Shown here: positions 27,548 through 36,695 of the stretch, piece by piece
Layout of the letters: each line of letters opens with the position of its first letter
How positions within the stretch are numbered: position 1 is the first letter of the stretch
Origin: Shewanella nanhaiensis
GTDB lineage: Bacteria; Pseudomonadota; Gammaproteobacteria; Enterobacterales; Shewanellaceae
Assembly (NCBI RefSeq): GCF_019457885.1
Contig: NZ_JAHZST010000001.1
Location: 62,001 to 126,000, forward strand
DNA length: 64,000 bases
Direction of reading: 5' to 3'
Notes under the pieces: model-generated
Told to the model about the DNA's origin: nothing
Databases searched by the model: none
Seen by the model: the letters and a program-made list of their open reading frames with translations, nothing else
Program-made: the position numbers and the translations under genes

Positions 27548-28288
27548 ATGGCAGTAACTGGTCGGATCCACTCATTGGAATCCTTTGGCACCGTAGATGG
27601 TCCTGGCATAAGGTTTATCACTTTTATGCAGGGCTGCTTAATGCGTTGTCAGTACTGTCACAATCGCGATACTTGGGATCTTCACGGCGGAAAAGATGTT
27701 GAAGTTGAAGAGCTAATGTCGCAGATAATCAGCTACCGCCCTTTTCTTGAATCCAGCGGTGGTGGAGTTACAGCCAGCGGTGGTGAAGCAATTTTACAAG
27801 CGGAATTCGTCTCAGCTCTTTTTGAAGCTTGTAAGAAAGAAGGCATTCACACTTGTCTCGATACCAATGGTTTTGTCAGAAAATATACCCCAATTATCGA
27901 TGAGCTCCTCGACAATACTGATTTAGTTTTACTGGATATAAAACACATTGACGACCAACGTCATATCGACCTCACTAAGGTCAGTAACCACCGCACTTTA
28001 CAGTTTGCAGAGCACCTACATAAGCGCCAGCAAAAAACTTGGATACGCTATGTGGTAGTGGGTGGATACACAGATGATATCGATTCAGCGAAAAAACTGG
28101 CCGACTTCCTGAAACCTATGACTAACGTAGAGAAAGTCGAGCTACTTCCCTACCACGAGCTAGGTAAACATAAGTGGGAAGCGATGGGAGAGGAGTATGA
28201 GCTTAATGATATCTCCCCTCCTTCAGGTGAAACGATGGAACAGATTAAGAAAGTCTTTGTAGATGCAGGCTTAAACGCTATCTACTAA
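27548..28288 (+). CDS. pflA: pyruvate formate-lyase activating enzyme
   Basis: Radical-SAM enzyme that installs the glycyl radical in PflB. The 246-residue length matches E. coli PflA. The [4Fe-4S] motif CLMRCQYC (cysteines 30, 34 and 37) is present in its usual N-terminal position, followed by [10 protein letters not shown] (residues ~77-86), which contacts SAM. The ATG follows GGAG by five bases. It is downstream of pflB, separated by a 198-base gap holding a strong hairpin. Confidence 0.97.
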   Translation: MAVTGRIHSLESFGTVDGPGIRFITFMQGCLMRCQYCHNRDTWDLHGGKDVEVEELMSQIISYRPFLESSGGGVTASGGEAILQAEFVSALFEACKKEGIHTCLDTNGFVRKYTPIIDELLDNTDLVLLDIKHIDDQRHIDLTKVSNHRTLQFAEHLHKRQQKTWIRYVVVGGYTDDIDSAKKLADFLKPMTNVEKVELLPYHELGKHKWEAMGEEYELNDISPPSGETMEQIKKVFVDAGLNAIY

Positions 28289-28320
28289 GCATTAAGATGG
28301 AGCGGTATTTAACGAGGAAA

Positions 28321-28764
28321 TTAAAGCTCTTCCCAATACTGCTCATCTAAACGTTCGAATGCTGCTTTAAGAATAAGCGCCATATCGAAATAACACGCTT
28401 TAGGTCCTAATGGACGGCAACTGATCCCCATGGCGATCATTTTAGTGGTCAACTTATCGCACCACTCAAGCAAAGTTAAAGGTAGCGGATGGCGTGAGCG
28501 CCAACCCAACCATAGTAAGCCCTGAATAGGCAAGCTAATAAAAAACAGCGCCAATGTTATGGCTTGAGGAAGAAATTCCCAACCATGGATATACAGCTGA
28601 CTCGCTGCAGCCAGTAGTGCCAGGATTGGCATAACAGGCAAAGCGATCTGAGTCGCGCGAATAACGCGATACTCAGGAAAATAGAAACTGAGTTGTCTGA
28701 CCATAGGCCAGGTTTTCATATATTGACGACCTTGACCCAATGTTTTGAGAACTTGAATGCGCAA
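28321..28764 (-). CDS. yfbV: YfbV (UPF0208) inner-membrane protein
   Basis: A 147-residue protein with two hydrophobic helices (VMPILALLAAASQLYI and ALFFISLPIQGLLWLGW). GQGRQYMKTWP near the N-terminus and LPIQGLLWLGWRSRHPLP align with E. coli YfbV, which is also divergent from ackA. The family has been linked to chromosome macrodomain organisation near the terminus. The likely start is a TTG at 28764; no better ATG lies upstream in frame without a stop, so the start is uncertain. Confidence 0.85.
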   Translation of the reverse strand: MRIQVLKTLGQGRQYMKTWPMVRQLSFYFPEYRVIRATQIALPVMPILALLAAASQLYIHGWEFLPQAITLALFFISLPIQGLLWLGWRSRHPLPLTLLEWCDKLTTKMIAMGISCRPLGPKACYFDMALILKAAFERLDEQYWEEL

Positions 28765-28958
28765 AGGTTACACCGATTGAATGGGATACTGCTTTTACAA
28801 TAGCACACGCAATGATAGAGCCCCAAGGCATTTGCGCGCTAAATGAGTAGTTCCTTCGCTCTGAACTCAGAGCACTTCTAGCGGCTTCGGTATTTTTACC
28901 AATGAAGTCATTATTGTTCAGTGACAAACGTTCACTACATTGTAAAAAGGTTTTAAAG

Positions 28959-30155
28959 ATGTCAAATAAACTGGTATTGGTACTTAACTGCGGTAGCTCG
29001 TCATTAAAATTTGCGATTATCGACGCCCTTACAGGTGATGACCAGATCTCAGGTCTTGCTGAGTGTTTTGGCCTTGAAGACGCTAAGATTAAATGGAAAG
29101 TTAATGGTGTTAAGCATGACGCTAGCTTAGGTGCCTTCTCATCTCACCGTGAAGCGGTTGAGTTTATTGTTAAAGACGTTCTTGGTGCACACCCAGAGAT
29201 CGCATCACAGATCCAAGCTATCGGACACCGTGTTGTCCACGGCGGCGAGAAGTTCACCCAATCTGTGATCATCGATGAAAGCGTAGTCCAAGGTATTGAA
29301 GATTGTGCAGCACTAGCTCCACTTCACAACCCGGCTCACTTGATCGGTATTCGTGCCGCTCAAGCTTCGTTCCCGCAGCTTCCACAAGTTGCTGTATTTG
29401 ATACTGCTTTCCACCAGACTATGCCTGAAAAAGCCTTCATCTACGCACTTCCATACAAGCTATACCGTGAAAACAGCATCCGTCGTTACGGCATGCACGG
29501 CACTAGCCACCTATTCATTAGCCGTGAAGCGGCTAAAGCTATGGGTAAGAACATCGAAGATAGCAACATCATCTGTGCTCACCTAGGTAACGGCGCATCA
29601 GTCACTGCGATTAAAGGCGGTAAGAGTGTTGATACCTCTATGGGGATGACGCCACTTGAAGGTTTGGTAATGGGTACTCGTTGTGGCGATATCGACCCAT
29701 CAATCATTCATCACCTAGTTGACCGTTTAGGTTACACCTTAGATGAAGTAAACAACCTGATGAACAAGCAAAGTGGTCTATTGGGTATTTCTGAGCTAAC
29801 TAACGATTGCCGTGGTATCGAAGAGGGTTACAGCGAAGGCCATAAAGGCGCAACGTTAGCACTTGAGATCTTCTGCTACCGCTTAGCTAAATACATCGCT
29901 TCTTACACTGTACCGTTAGGACGTTTAGATGCAGTTGTGTTTACCGGCGGTATCGGTGAAAACTCTGATCTTATCCGCGCGAAAGTGCTTAACTTGCTTG
30001 AGATCTTCAACTTTGAAGTTGATGATGAGCGCAACAAGGCAGCTCGCTTTGGTAACCAAGGCCAGATCACAACAGATAACGGCACTATCGCTATGGTTAT
30101 CCCAACAAATGAAGAGTGGGTTATCGCAGAAGATGCAGTGCGCCTTCTGAAGTAA
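28959..30155 (+). CDS. ackA: acetate kinase
   Basis: Converts acetyl phosphate and ADP to acetate and ATP, the energy-yielding step of the acetate branch. The start ATG at 28959 follows AAAAGG and gives [18 protein letters not shown], the classic N-terminus with the family phosphate-binding motif; an upstream in-frame start at 28902 would add 19 non-conserved residues. The product has 398 residues (E. coli 400). Signatures: [17 protein letters not shown], and [10 protein letters not shown] (residues ~327-336). It is divergent from yfbV and followed by pta. Confidence 0.97.
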   Translation: MSNKLVLVLNCGSSSLKFAIIDALTGDDQISGLAECFGLEDAKIKWKVNGVKHDASLGAFSSHREAVEFIVKDVLGAHPEIASQIQAIGHRVVHGGEKFTQSVIIDESVVQGIEDCAALAPLHNPAHLIGIRAAQASFPQLPQVAVFDTAFHQTMPEKAFIYALPYKLYRENSIRRYGMHGTSHLFISREAAKAMGKNIEDSNIICAHLGNGASVTAIKGGKSVDTSMGMTPLEGLVMGTRCGDIDPSIIHHLVDRLGYTLDEVNNLMNKQSGLLGISELTNDCRGIEEGYSEGHKGATLALEIFCYRLAKYIASYTVPLGRLDAVVFTGGIGENSDLIRAKVLNLLEIFNFEVDDERNKAARFGNQGQITTDNGTIAMVIPTNEEWVIAEDAVRLLK

Positions 30156-30159
30156 CACA

Positions 30160-30192
30160 TTGGCCTGAAATCGCTCAGCGGTTTCAGGCCAA
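30160..30192 (+). repeat. hairpin between ackA and pta
   Basis: TTGGCCTGAAA (30160-30170) and TTTCAGGCCAA (30182-30192) form an 11-bp perfect stem with an 11-base loop, five bases after the ackA stop. Followed by AACTCATTATTTTTG, so it could act as a partial terminator between two co-regulated genes. Confidence 0.6.
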
Positions 30193-30270
30193 AACTCATT
30201 ATTTTTGAGTTGCACCATACAGTTCGGCGTAGTATTACTACGCCAGTCTAAGCTTCAAACAGAGGTTTTT

Positions 30271-32412
30271 ATGTCTCGCAATATTATGCTAATCCCTATC
30301 GGCACAGGTGTCGGTCTCACATCCATCAGTTTAGGACTCGTTCGAGCTTTTGAGCATCACGGTGTTAAAGTTCGCTTTTTCAAACCGATTGCCCAACAGC
30401 GTCCACAAGACAGCGGACCCGAGCGTTCAACGACTATCTTAAGTAAGTCGCCAACTGTTAACCCGCTTGAGCCTTTCGATATGGATCATGCAGAGGGACT
30501 TATTCGTGGCGACAAGACTGACGTCTTAATGGAGCAGATCATTGCTCGCGTGACGGAGAGCACTGACGATACCGAAACTCTCGTGGTTGAAGGCTTAGTT
30601 CAAACAAGAAATCACCCGTTCTCAAGCGATATCAACTACGCTATCGCAAAATCTCTCGATGCTGACATCATCTTTGTTGCCACACCGGGTAACGAAAGTG
30701 CTACAGCCTTGATGAACCGCTTAGAGATCGCCCATAACAAATGGGGCGGTGTTAAGAACAAGCGTATTATTGGCGCCATGATCAATAAGATTGGTGCACC
30801 TGTTGATAACGAAGGTCGCGCACGTCCTGATCTATCAGAAGTATTCGACCATGCAGATGTTCAGCGCCCTGACGCTGCCAGCATGTTCCAACTTCCAGGT
30901 AAGAGTTCACTGCGTATTTTAGGTAGTGTGCCTTACAACTTAGACCTTGTTGCCCCTCGCGCATCGGATCTTGCTAAGCACTTAAGTGCAAAGATCATCA
31001 ATGCTGGTGAGATGAACACTCGTCGCCTACGTAAAGTGACCTTCTGTGCTCGTAGTATCCCTAACATGGTCACTCACATTAAGACTGACTCACTGTTAGT
31101 AACATCTGGCGATCGCTCTGATGTGATCGTATCAGCCTGTCTTGCAGCGATGAACGGCGTAAAAGTCGGTGCACTACTGCTAACCGGTAGCTATGAGCCA
31201 GAGCCAGAGATCATGGCATTGTGTGAGCAAGCATTCGAAACGGGTCTACCAGTATTCCTAATCGATACCAATACTTGGCAGACATCGCTAAACATTCAAC
31301 GTTTCGACCATGAAGTCCCTGTTGATGACGCAGTGCGCATCGAAGAGGTTCAAGAGTATGTTGCTAGCCATATCGACCAAAACTGGATTGAAACGGCGAC
31401 CAAAAACTCTCCTCGTGAGCACAGACTCTCCCCTCCTGCATTCAGATACAAACTGACCGAGCTTGCCCGTGCAGCCCGTAAAACAGTTGTACTGCCTGAA
31501 GGTCATGATTCACGTACTATCGAAGCTGCAAGCATCTGTGCTGAACGTGGCATCGCCAAGTGTGTACTTCTTGGTAATCGTGAAGAGATCGAGCGTATCG
31601 CTGCACAGCAAGGCGTGACTTTAGGTGAAGGCGTTGAGATTGTTGAGCCTGACACTGCACGTGAGCGTTATATCGAGCCTATGCTTGATCTACGTCGTCA
31701 CAAAGGCCTGACTGAAGTGGTTGCCCGTGAACAACTCGGTGACAACATGGTACTAGGCACCATGATGCTAGCGCAAAACGAGGTCGACGGTATTGTCTCT
31801 GGTGCAGTAAACACCACAGCTAACACCATTCGTCCACCATTACAGCTGATTAAAACGGCTCCTGGTTCAAGCTTAGTCTCATCAATCTTCTTTATGTTGA
31901 TGCCAGATCAAGTACTGATCTACGGTGACTGTGCAATTAACCCAGATCCAAATGCCGATCAACTTGCCGATATCGCTATCCAGTCAGCCGATTCAGCCGC
32001 TGCATTTGGTATCGAGCCACGCGTTGCAATGATCAGTTACTCAACCGGTAGCTCAGGTACAGGCTCTGATGTTGATAAAGTACGTGAAGCAACGCGTATC
32101 GCTAAAGAGAAGCGTCCAGATCTGATCATCGATGGTCCATTGCAGTACGATGCTGCAGTTATGCCAAATGTTGCTCAATCTAAAGCCCCTAACAGCCCTG
32201 TAGCTGGTCAAGCAACGGTATTTGTGTTCCCAGACCTAAATACTGGTAATACGACATACAAAGCGGTACAGAGAAGTGCAGACCTAATCAGTATTGGTCC
32301 AATGCTCCAAGGTATGCGTAAGCCAGTTAACGATCTTTCACGTGGTGCACTGGTTGACGATATCGTTTACACCATCGCACTGACTGCTATTCAGGCTTCA
32401 CAAGCTGAGTAA
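30271..32412 (+). CDS. pta: phosphate acetyltransferase
   Basis: Interconverts acetyl-CoA and acetyl phosphate, partner of AckA. The chosen ATG at 30271 gives [23 protein letters not shown], the P-loop-like start of the N-terminal domain, and 713 residues (E. coli 714). The middle holds the DRTGG-type regulatory region (residues ~220-330) and the C-terminal ~330 residues the catalytic PTA_PTB domain with [19 protein letters not shown] and [20 protein letters not shown]. The upstream in-frame start at 30205 lies in the ackA-pta gap and is less likely. Confidence 0.97.
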   Translation: MSRNIMLIPIGTGVGLTSISLGLVRAFEHHGVKVRFFKPIAQQRPQDSGPERSTTILSKSPTVNPLEPFDMDHAEGLIRGDKTDVLMEQIIARVTESTDDTETLVVEGLVQTRNHPFSSDINYAIAKSLDADIIFVATPGNESATALMNRLEIAHNKWGGVKNKRIIGAMINKIGAPVDNEGRARPDLSEVFDHADVQRPDAASMFQLPGKSSLRILGSVPYNLDLVAPRASDLAKHLSAKIINAGEMNTRRLRKVTFCARSIPNMVTHIKTDSLLVTSGDRSDVIVSACLAAMNGVKVGALLLTGSYEPEPEIMALCEQAFETGLPVFLIDTNTWQTSLNIQRFDHEVPVDDAVRIEEVQEYVASHIDQNWIETATKNSPREHRLSPPAFRYKLTELARAARKTVVLPEGHDSRTIEAASICAERGIAKCVLLGNREEIERIAAQQGVTLGEGVEIVEPDTARERYIEPMLDLRRHKGLTEVVAREQLGDNMVLGTMMLAQNEVDGIVSGAVNTTANTIRPPLQLIKTAPGSSLVSSIFFMLMPDQVLIYGDCAINPDPNADQLADIAIQSADSAAAFGIEPRVAMISYSTGSSGTGSDVDKVREATRIAKEKRPDLIIDGPLQYDAAVMPNVAQSKAPNSPVAGQATVFVFPDLNTGNTTYKAVQRSADLISIGPMLQGMRKPVNDLSRGALVDDIVYTIALTAIQASQAE

Positions 32413-32431
32413 TTATTTCGTATGAAAAAGC

Positions 32432-32460
32432 AAAAAGCCTGTCAATGACAGGCTTTTTTT
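32432..32460 (+). terminator. intrinsic terminator of pta
   Basis: AAAAAGCCTGTCA / TGACAGGCTTTTTTT: strong GC stem followed by a run of T, 20 bases after the pta stop. Confidence 0.93.
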
Positions 32461-32754
32461 ATATCTCGAAGGGAGCTTTAACTGTATATAACCTGAATAA
32501 AAATGCTTGCTACAAATATGCGTCACTTTTTAACCAGTAAAATAAAACCATTAAAATCAATGACGTAAAAGTTATGCATCTAGTCTTCAACATACTTGTC
32601 CACAGATTTTGTGGATAACCATTAACACTTATCCTTTCAGATATGACTGATTTTAAGATTTGAGTCAAGTATTAAAATTTTGAAACAGAAAGCCTACTTG
32701 CGAACCTTCCTCTAAATAGCGATACTTAATCCAAATCCACTCTGTATCAAGTAT
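32461..32754. other. 294-bp intergenic region with paired DnaA-type boxes
   Basis: AT-rich and without a gene. TTGTCCACA (32596-32604) and TGTGGATAA (32610-32618) form an inverted pair; the second is a perfect DnaA consensus box (TTATCCACA in reverse), the first differs at one position. They also form a 6+6 dyad TCCACA-N5-TGTGGA. Confidence 0.45.
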
Positions 32755-33186
32755 ATGAGAATAATAGCGATATTTTGTTTGTTTTTCCTTCTAGGGTGCG
32801 GTCCTGAACTCTCGGACAGCGGGCCGGTTCGTTCGCCTGAAGATGTCTCACTCGGTTTTTTTACTGCTATCTATATCGATAAAGATATTAAGAAGGCCCA
32901 AGAATATGTTAACGAACCAATGAAAGAGGTCATTGCTCATTACCATATCGCCTCAGCAGTTCAGCGCCATATGCTCAACCTATCAATGACTGATGTTAAA
33001 CTTGAGATTGCTGAAATTGATATCGATTTTTTCCGCAAATTTACCGATGATGTCACTGTCATCGTCAAGATGCATGGATTGAAAGGTGGAAGCCCTTGGA
33101 TTGATGATCGAACCCTCAGACTTCAGAAGACAGGTGTGAAATGGGAGATTGTTGAGATACTCCCTGAAAAAGGAAACCTTAATTAA
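32755..33186 (+). CDS. small putative lipoprotein
   Basis: A 143-residue protein with a lipoprotein signal (MRIIAIFCLFFLLGCGPEL; lipobox LLGC, cysteine 15). The mature part has alpha-beta content, SPEDVSLGFFTAIYIDKDIKKAQEYV and a C-terminal VKWEIVEILPE, resembling the DUF4878-like NTF2-type fold of small secreted lipoproteins. Such folds are often called putative lumazine-like or stress-response proteins, but the role is unknown. No clear Shine-Dalgarno precedes the ATG. Followed by a bidirectional terminator. Confidence 0.7.
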   Translation: MRIIAIFCLFFLLGCGPELSDSGPVRSPEDVSLGFFTAIYIDKDIKKAQEYVNEPMKEVIAHYHIASAVQRHMLNLSMTDVKLEIAEIDIDFFRKFTDDVTVIVKMHGLKGGSPWIDDRTLRLQKTGVKWEIVEILPEKGNLN

Positions 33187-33204
33187 TCAGTCTTTTTCAG
33201 ATAA

Positions 33205-33234
33205 AAAAATAGCAACCCTTAGGTTGCTATTTTT
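33205..33234. terminator. bidirectional terminator
   Basis: AAAAATAGCAACC / GGTTGCTATTTTT, a perfect 13-bp stem with a four-base CTTA loop, A-run on one side and T-run on the other. It serves the lipoprotein gene on the plus strand and the small acidic ORF on the minus strand. Confidence 0.92.
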
Positions 33235-33261
33235 ACAGCTTGTAAATTGAAGGATTGTTCC

Positions 33262-33360
33262 TTAATCCAAAAACGCTTCTTCATCCATCTCTACCGGTAA
33301 AGATTCAATCACTTCATCTTGTACTTGGTAATATGCGCCTTCGTATTCTTGAACTTCCAT
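33262..33360 (-). CDS. 32-residue acidic small protein
   Basis: A short ORF on the minus strand encoding MEVQEYEGAYYQVQDEVIES followed by LPVEMDEEAFLD: 11 Asp/Glu and no Lys, Arg or His. Evidence that it is real: a GGAG ribosome-binding site seven bases before the ATG (CGGAGTTGTTATG), a strong terminator 28 bases after the stop, and a 7+7 inverted repeat (ATGTCAT-N7-ATGACAT, 33396-33416) 36 bases upstream that could be an operator. No transmembrane or signal sequence. Function unknown; a protein of this charge might be a decoy, anti-regulator or metal-binding peptide, but nothing proves it. Confidence 0.65.
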   Translation of the reverse strand: MEVQEYEGAYYQVQDEVIESLPVEMDEEAFLD

Positions 33361-33682
33361 AACAACTCCGAATCACTGTTTGTAGGGTCTGAGGTATGTC
33401 ATTACTTTGATGACATTTTGCCTAAAAGTAAGAGGTCGATGTTCAATCCGCTTCTTAAGATAAATTATATCAGCCCAAAGCCAGGAGTTACAGAATACTT
33501 TCACTTTAGTTTCAAAAAAACAGCTTAAAACCTGAAAAAAAGCTAATTTCCGTCAAAAACAGTATTTTCAACTGAAAGTCTTTCAGTTTTTAATAATTAT
33601 AAGTGATAAAGAGCTCCCTTTTACAGCCAAATGATCTAGGCATCGGCTTGCCAACTGCTATCAATAAAGGATACCTATAAAA
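33361..33682. other. 322-bp intergenic region
   Basis: Upstream of both the small acidic ORF (minus) and the 83-residue ORF (plus). Apart from the inverted repeat at 33396-33416 I see no gene; an open frame at 33319-33528 lacks a ribosome-binding site and overlaps the acidic ORF. Confidence 0.5.
33396..33416. promoter_or_regulatory. 7+7 inverted repeat upstream of the acidic small ORF
   Basis: ATGTCAT (33396-33402), TACTTTG, ATGACAT (33410-33416). It is perfectly symmetric, lies upstream of the minus-strand 32-residue ORF and could be an operator or a leader hairpin. Confidence 0.35.
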
Positions 33683-33934
33683 ATGGGTCATTCAAAAGAG
33701 GTAGTAGTTATGAATGCACTGGTTGAGTTTGAAGCAGGAAAATTAGCAGATCTGTTCGATGAAGGGGACTCTCTAAATATACACATGTTCATGGATATGA
33801 TGAAGATGCCCTATGACGTTCAGGATAAACTGTTTTTTGAGATCTCATCACTTGAGAGTCTAGACAGATCCAAAATTGAGCTGATTATCGAATCACACGG
33901 GCACTCTATTTTAAATGAGCGCTTAGGGTATTAA
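33683..33934 (+). CDS. hypothetical small soluble protein
   Basis: Up to 83 residues: an acidic, helical-looking protein (ALVEFEAGKLADLFDEGDSL ... FFEISSLESLDRSKIELIIESHGHS). Two starts are possible: ATG 33683 preceded by AAAGGA at a long distance, and ATG 33710 (MNALVEFEAG, 74 residues) preceded by GAGG at about eight bases, which I find at least as good. No domain recognised, no membrane segment. Followed by an 11+11 inverted repeat. Confidence 0.6.
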   Translation: MGHSKEVVVMNALVEFEAGKLADLFDEGDSLNIHMFMDMMKMPYDVQDKLFFEISSLESLDRSKIELIIESHGHSILNERLGY

Positions 33935-33964
33935 AGGCATACTCCCCATAAGCTATGCCAACAA

Positions 33965-34006
33965 TAACTTCATCGCCTACATCCTAAGCTTTAGACGATG
34001 AAGTTA
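33965..34006. repeat. 11+11 inverted repeat in convergent gap
   Basis: TAACTTCATCG (33965-33975) and CGATGAAGTTA (33996-34006) are perfectly complementary with a 20-base loop, between the convergent 83-residue ORF and the methyltransferase gene. Lacks a T-run; a terminator-like or mRNA-end structure. Confidence 0.5.
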
Positions 34007-34026
34007 ACACTTTATGCTGACTGGTA

Positions 34027-34935
34027 TTACACCCGCCTATAACGCAATACCTTCAAGGCTTTATTTACATCAACATCTATAAATACTGGTGGATTTTCAA
34101 GTTGCTCAACAAACTCAAGACTAGGACTGTACTCCTTCACCTGCTCCATCAAAAACTCAATTCCAAGCTCAGGAGCATTCAAGCACAAGAGGACTTCACC
34201 TTCAGATGTTAAGAGCTCTGGCAAGCGTTTTAGTAAGCGGGAGTAGTCTTTCGTCGCCACAAAGCTGCCACGTTGGTTACTTGGTGGATCAGCAATGATC
34301 ATCTCATAGGGCCCAAGTTTAGTCAGTTTTCCCCAAGACTTAAAAATATCATGACCAAAAAAACGAGCACCAGAGCCAAAACCATTGAGTAGATGGTTCT
34401 GTTTACCGATAGACAAAGCCCCCTTACTCATATCGATATTAACTACGCTGTCAGCTCCCCCTTGCAGTGCAGCCACTGAGAAAGCACAGGTATAAGCGAA
34501 CAGATTCAACACCTTCTTATCTTGTGCCTGCTCCCTCACCCACTGCCTACCATTCTTCATATCTAAAAACAGACCATGATTCTGGCCCCTTAAGAGATGA
34601 ACATGAAACTTAGCGCCATTCTCACACACTGTATGCTGCTCTGGCACCGAACCTGCAATAAGATCGGTATGAGTTTGGCCACCACTGCGGTACTGATAAA
34701 CCAGATTCATAGGTTCATCGCCACGCTGGCCCGCCCAAAACTGAGTTAAGCCTTGGGTCGCTACTGCCAGCTCATCTTCAGCTAAAGGCTTAAAGCTCGT
34801 CAGTAAGAGTACCGGTGGAAACCAATCTAAACATAGGTGCTCCATACCTGGGTAAACACCGCCTCGGCCATGGAAAAGTCGATTAACCTCGTCGGTTAAC
34901 GTGGCCTTACTCAATTCATCAAAAAATAACTGCAT
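34027..34935 (-). CDS. RlmI-like class I SAM-dependent methyltransferase
   Basis: A 302-residue methyltransferase. The SAM-binding motif I is VLNLFAYTCAFSVAALQGGA (residues ~143-162), followed by VNIDMSKGAL and the catalytic-loop motif IIADPPS (residues ~215-221); this set resembles the YccW/RlmI group of 23S rRNA m5C methyltransferases. It is shorter than RlmI (about 396) and I do not see an N-terminal PUA domain, so it is a related but distinct family; an RNA target is likely but unproved. Sits 60 bases downstream of the AI-2E-family gene on the same strand. Confidence 0.8.
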   Translation of the reverse strand: MQLFFDELSKATLTDEVNRLFHGRGGVYPGMEHLCLDWFPPVLLLTSFKPLAEDELAVATQGLTQFWAGQRGDEPMNLVYQYRSGGQTHTDLIAGSVPEQHTVCENGAKFHVHLLRGQNHGLFLDMKNGRQWVREQAQDKKVLNLFAYTCAFSVAALQGGADSVVNIDMSKGALSIGKQNHLLNGFGSGARFFGHDIFKSWGKLTKLGPYEMIIADPPSNQRGSFVATKDYSRLLKRLPELLTSEGEVLLCLNAPELGIEFLMEQVKEYSPSLEFVEQLENPPVFIDVDVNKALKVLRYRRV

Positions 34936-34995
34936 TCAATTCACTTTAATTTTTACTTCAAACTATTATTTCTACTTCAAACGAGTAGTTACGTA

Positions 34996-36180
34996 TTATT
35001 TAGCTGTTTCTGACGAATCATCCTCTCCAGGCTGCGCACTTTCAGGTTTCAACTCAGGCTTAACCTCTTGCTCGAGGGCTGGCTTAAGTTCTGTCTTAAT
35101 TTCAGACTTAAGTTCTGGGTTTAGCTCTAACTTAGAAACAGGCTTTAACTCATCCACATCATCAGCCAACAAGATAGCCAACCAACTGCCACCTTTGCTC
35201 GATTCCAGTGCTATTTTAACAATCATGGTCAAAGGCACAGAGAGCAGCATGCCCACAGAGCCCAATAACCATCCCCAGAAGATCAATGACAAAAATACCA
35301 CTAAGGTAGAGAGCCCTAAGCCTCGCCCCATATATTTAGGCTCAATGACATTCCCCATCACTGTATTGGTTCCCAAATAAAGTAATCCAGTTGCACCAGC
35401 TGCCGCTGGGCCAAGTTGAATAAAGGCGAGTAGCACAGCTGGAATAGCGGCGATAATCGAACCAATATTTGGAATATAGTTAAACAGGAAAGCAACCACC
35501 CCCCACAACAGCGCATAATCGACACCTATAATTGCCAATCCCACGCCGACAATCACACCGGTACCTATACTGACTAACGTTTTAATCACCATATACTGGT
35601 TAACAGATTGGAGGAATTTATCAATTTGCTGCATTCTCATGTCTGGATCATCCAGCGCAAAGTGCAACTTTTTCGGCAAAGTTTCCGACTCAAATAACAT
35701 AAAGACCACGGTTAAGATGATCAAAAATAGATTCGCCATCACACTGCCCACACCTGACAACATATTCGTCGTCATGGAAAGTGCCACGCCGGGGTCAAAG
35801 TAAGCCAATACTTGCTCTTTGGTAATGATGATATTAAATGTACGTAACTTTTCAATCACCCAACCAAACTGATCGACTAGTTGATCTCGGTACTGAGGAA
35901 GCTGACTGGAAAACTCGTTAATCGAGCTGCCGACAACTTGTGCGAGCCATAGACCCATCATCACAATAAAGACCATCAGGAATAGGACGGCTAACGCTCT
36001 GGGAACACGTAGCTTAGTGAGCCAGCCGATCACAGGATTACAGATCACAGCGATAAAAGCGGATAAAACAAAGGGGACCACAATGGGACTTGCGGCTTTT
36101 ATACCTGCCAAAATCACCACGATAAAGGCCATTATGGCGAAGCCTTTATAGGCAACTGATTGGGTATCAATTCTTGGCAT
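34996..36180 (-). CDS. AI-2E family (PerM/YdiK-like) membrane protein
   Basis: A 394-residue inner-membrane protein with about eight helices. Typical sequences are IVVPFVLSAFIAVICNPVIGWL near the N-terminus, YIPNIGSIIAAIPAVLLAF (residues ~238-256) and VIEPKYMGRGLGLSTLVVFLSLIFWGWLLG near residues 283-312. The family exports or transports varied small molecules (AI-2 in TqsA; Na+(Li+)/H+ antiport in others), so the substrate is open. The C-terminal ~50 residues are a charged Glu/Lys/Pro tail built from imperfect short repeats of the type K-P-E-L-K. AAGGA precedes the ATG. Confidence 0.85.
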   Translation of the reverse strand: MPRIDTQSVAYKGFAIMAFIVVILAGIKAASPIVVPFVLSAFIAVICNPVIGWLTKLRVPRALAVLFLMVFIVMMGLWLAQVVGSSINEFSSQLPQYRDQLVDQFGWVIEKLRTFNIIITKEQVLAYFDPGVALSMTTNMLSGVGSVMANLFLIILTVVFMLFESETLPKKLHFALDDPDMRMQQIDKFLQSVNQYMVIKTLVSIGTGVIVGVGLAIIGVDYALLWGVVAFLFNYIPNIGSIIAAIPAVLLAFIQLGPAAAGATGLLYLGTNTVMGNVIEPKYMGRGLGLSTLVVFLSLIFWGWLLGSVGMLLSVPLTMIVKIALESSKGGSWLAILLADDVDELKPVSKLELNPELKSEIKTELKPALEQEVKPELKPESAQPGEDDSSETAK

Positions 36181-36256
36181 TTAAATAAAATCCTTCTTGA
36201 TTAACTAATACATTGATAGGCTTAGTAGCAACTACAACATAGAGCTAGTAATAATT

Positions 36257-36628
36257 ATGAAACCAGAAATTGCGGTAATTCGTATTAAAAATCTACGTCT
36301 ACGTACATTCATCGGCATTAAAGATGATGAAACTCAGAACAAGCAAGATGTCTTAATCAATGCTGAGATCCACTACTGCGCCGAGAAAGCGAGAAACAGC
36401 GATAATATGGATGACGCACTGAATTATCGCACGATAACTAAAAAAATCATCGCATTAGTTGAACATAACCGATTTTTCTTACTTGAGCACCTTACAGGTC
36501 AAGTACTCGATATCACCAGCGAACATGACTGGGTCGATTTTGCTAAAGTTGAAATCGATAAGCCCCACGCCCTTCGTTTTGCCGACTCTGTCTCAATGGA
36601 GCTTAGCTACCACAAAAACAGTGACTAA
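36257..36628 (+). CDS. folX: dihydroneopterin triphosphate 2'-epimerase
   Basis: Epimerises dihydroneopterin triphosphate to dihydromonapterin triphosphate, a step towards tetrahydromonapterin. The 123-residue protein aligns closely with E. coli FolX throughout: [18 protein letters not shown] near the N-terminus, [12 protein letters not shown] in the middle, and [19 protein letters not shown] at the end. In E. coli folX is followed directly by yfcH; here the same neighbour lies 523 bases away because two 3'-end remnants of folX have been inserted or left between them. Confidence 0.95.
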   Translation: MKPEIAVIRIKNLRLRTFIGIKDDETQNKQDVLINAEIHYCAEKARNSDNMDDALNYRTITKKIIALVEHNRFFLLEHLTGQVLDITSEHDWVDFAKVEIDKPHALRFADSVSMELSYHKNSD

Positions 36629-36664
36629 TTTCTACTAACAACAGGTAACAAATAGTCGACCTAG

Positions 36665-36694
36665 CATGGCTGCAATGAATTATCGGCAGCCATG
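36665..36694 (+). repeat. hairpin unit after folX, copy 1
   Basis: CATGGCTGC / GCAGCCATG 9-bp stem with a 12-base loop AATGAATTATCG. A 38-base sequence containing it is repeated at 36928-36957. The loop contains GAATTATCG, which also occurs inside folX at 36421-36429, exactly where the duplicated folX segment begins. Confidence 0.7.
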
Positions 36695-36695
36695 A

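Noticed and set aside
28673..28927. 84-codon minus-strand ORF over the yfbV start and ackA promoter
   Set aside because: Overlaps yfbV out of frame, has no ribosome-binding site and no recognisable features.
33319..33528. 69-codon plus-strand ORF
   Set aside because: Overlaps the better supported minus-strand 32-residue ORF, lacks a ribosome-binding site and resembles random AT-rich coding.
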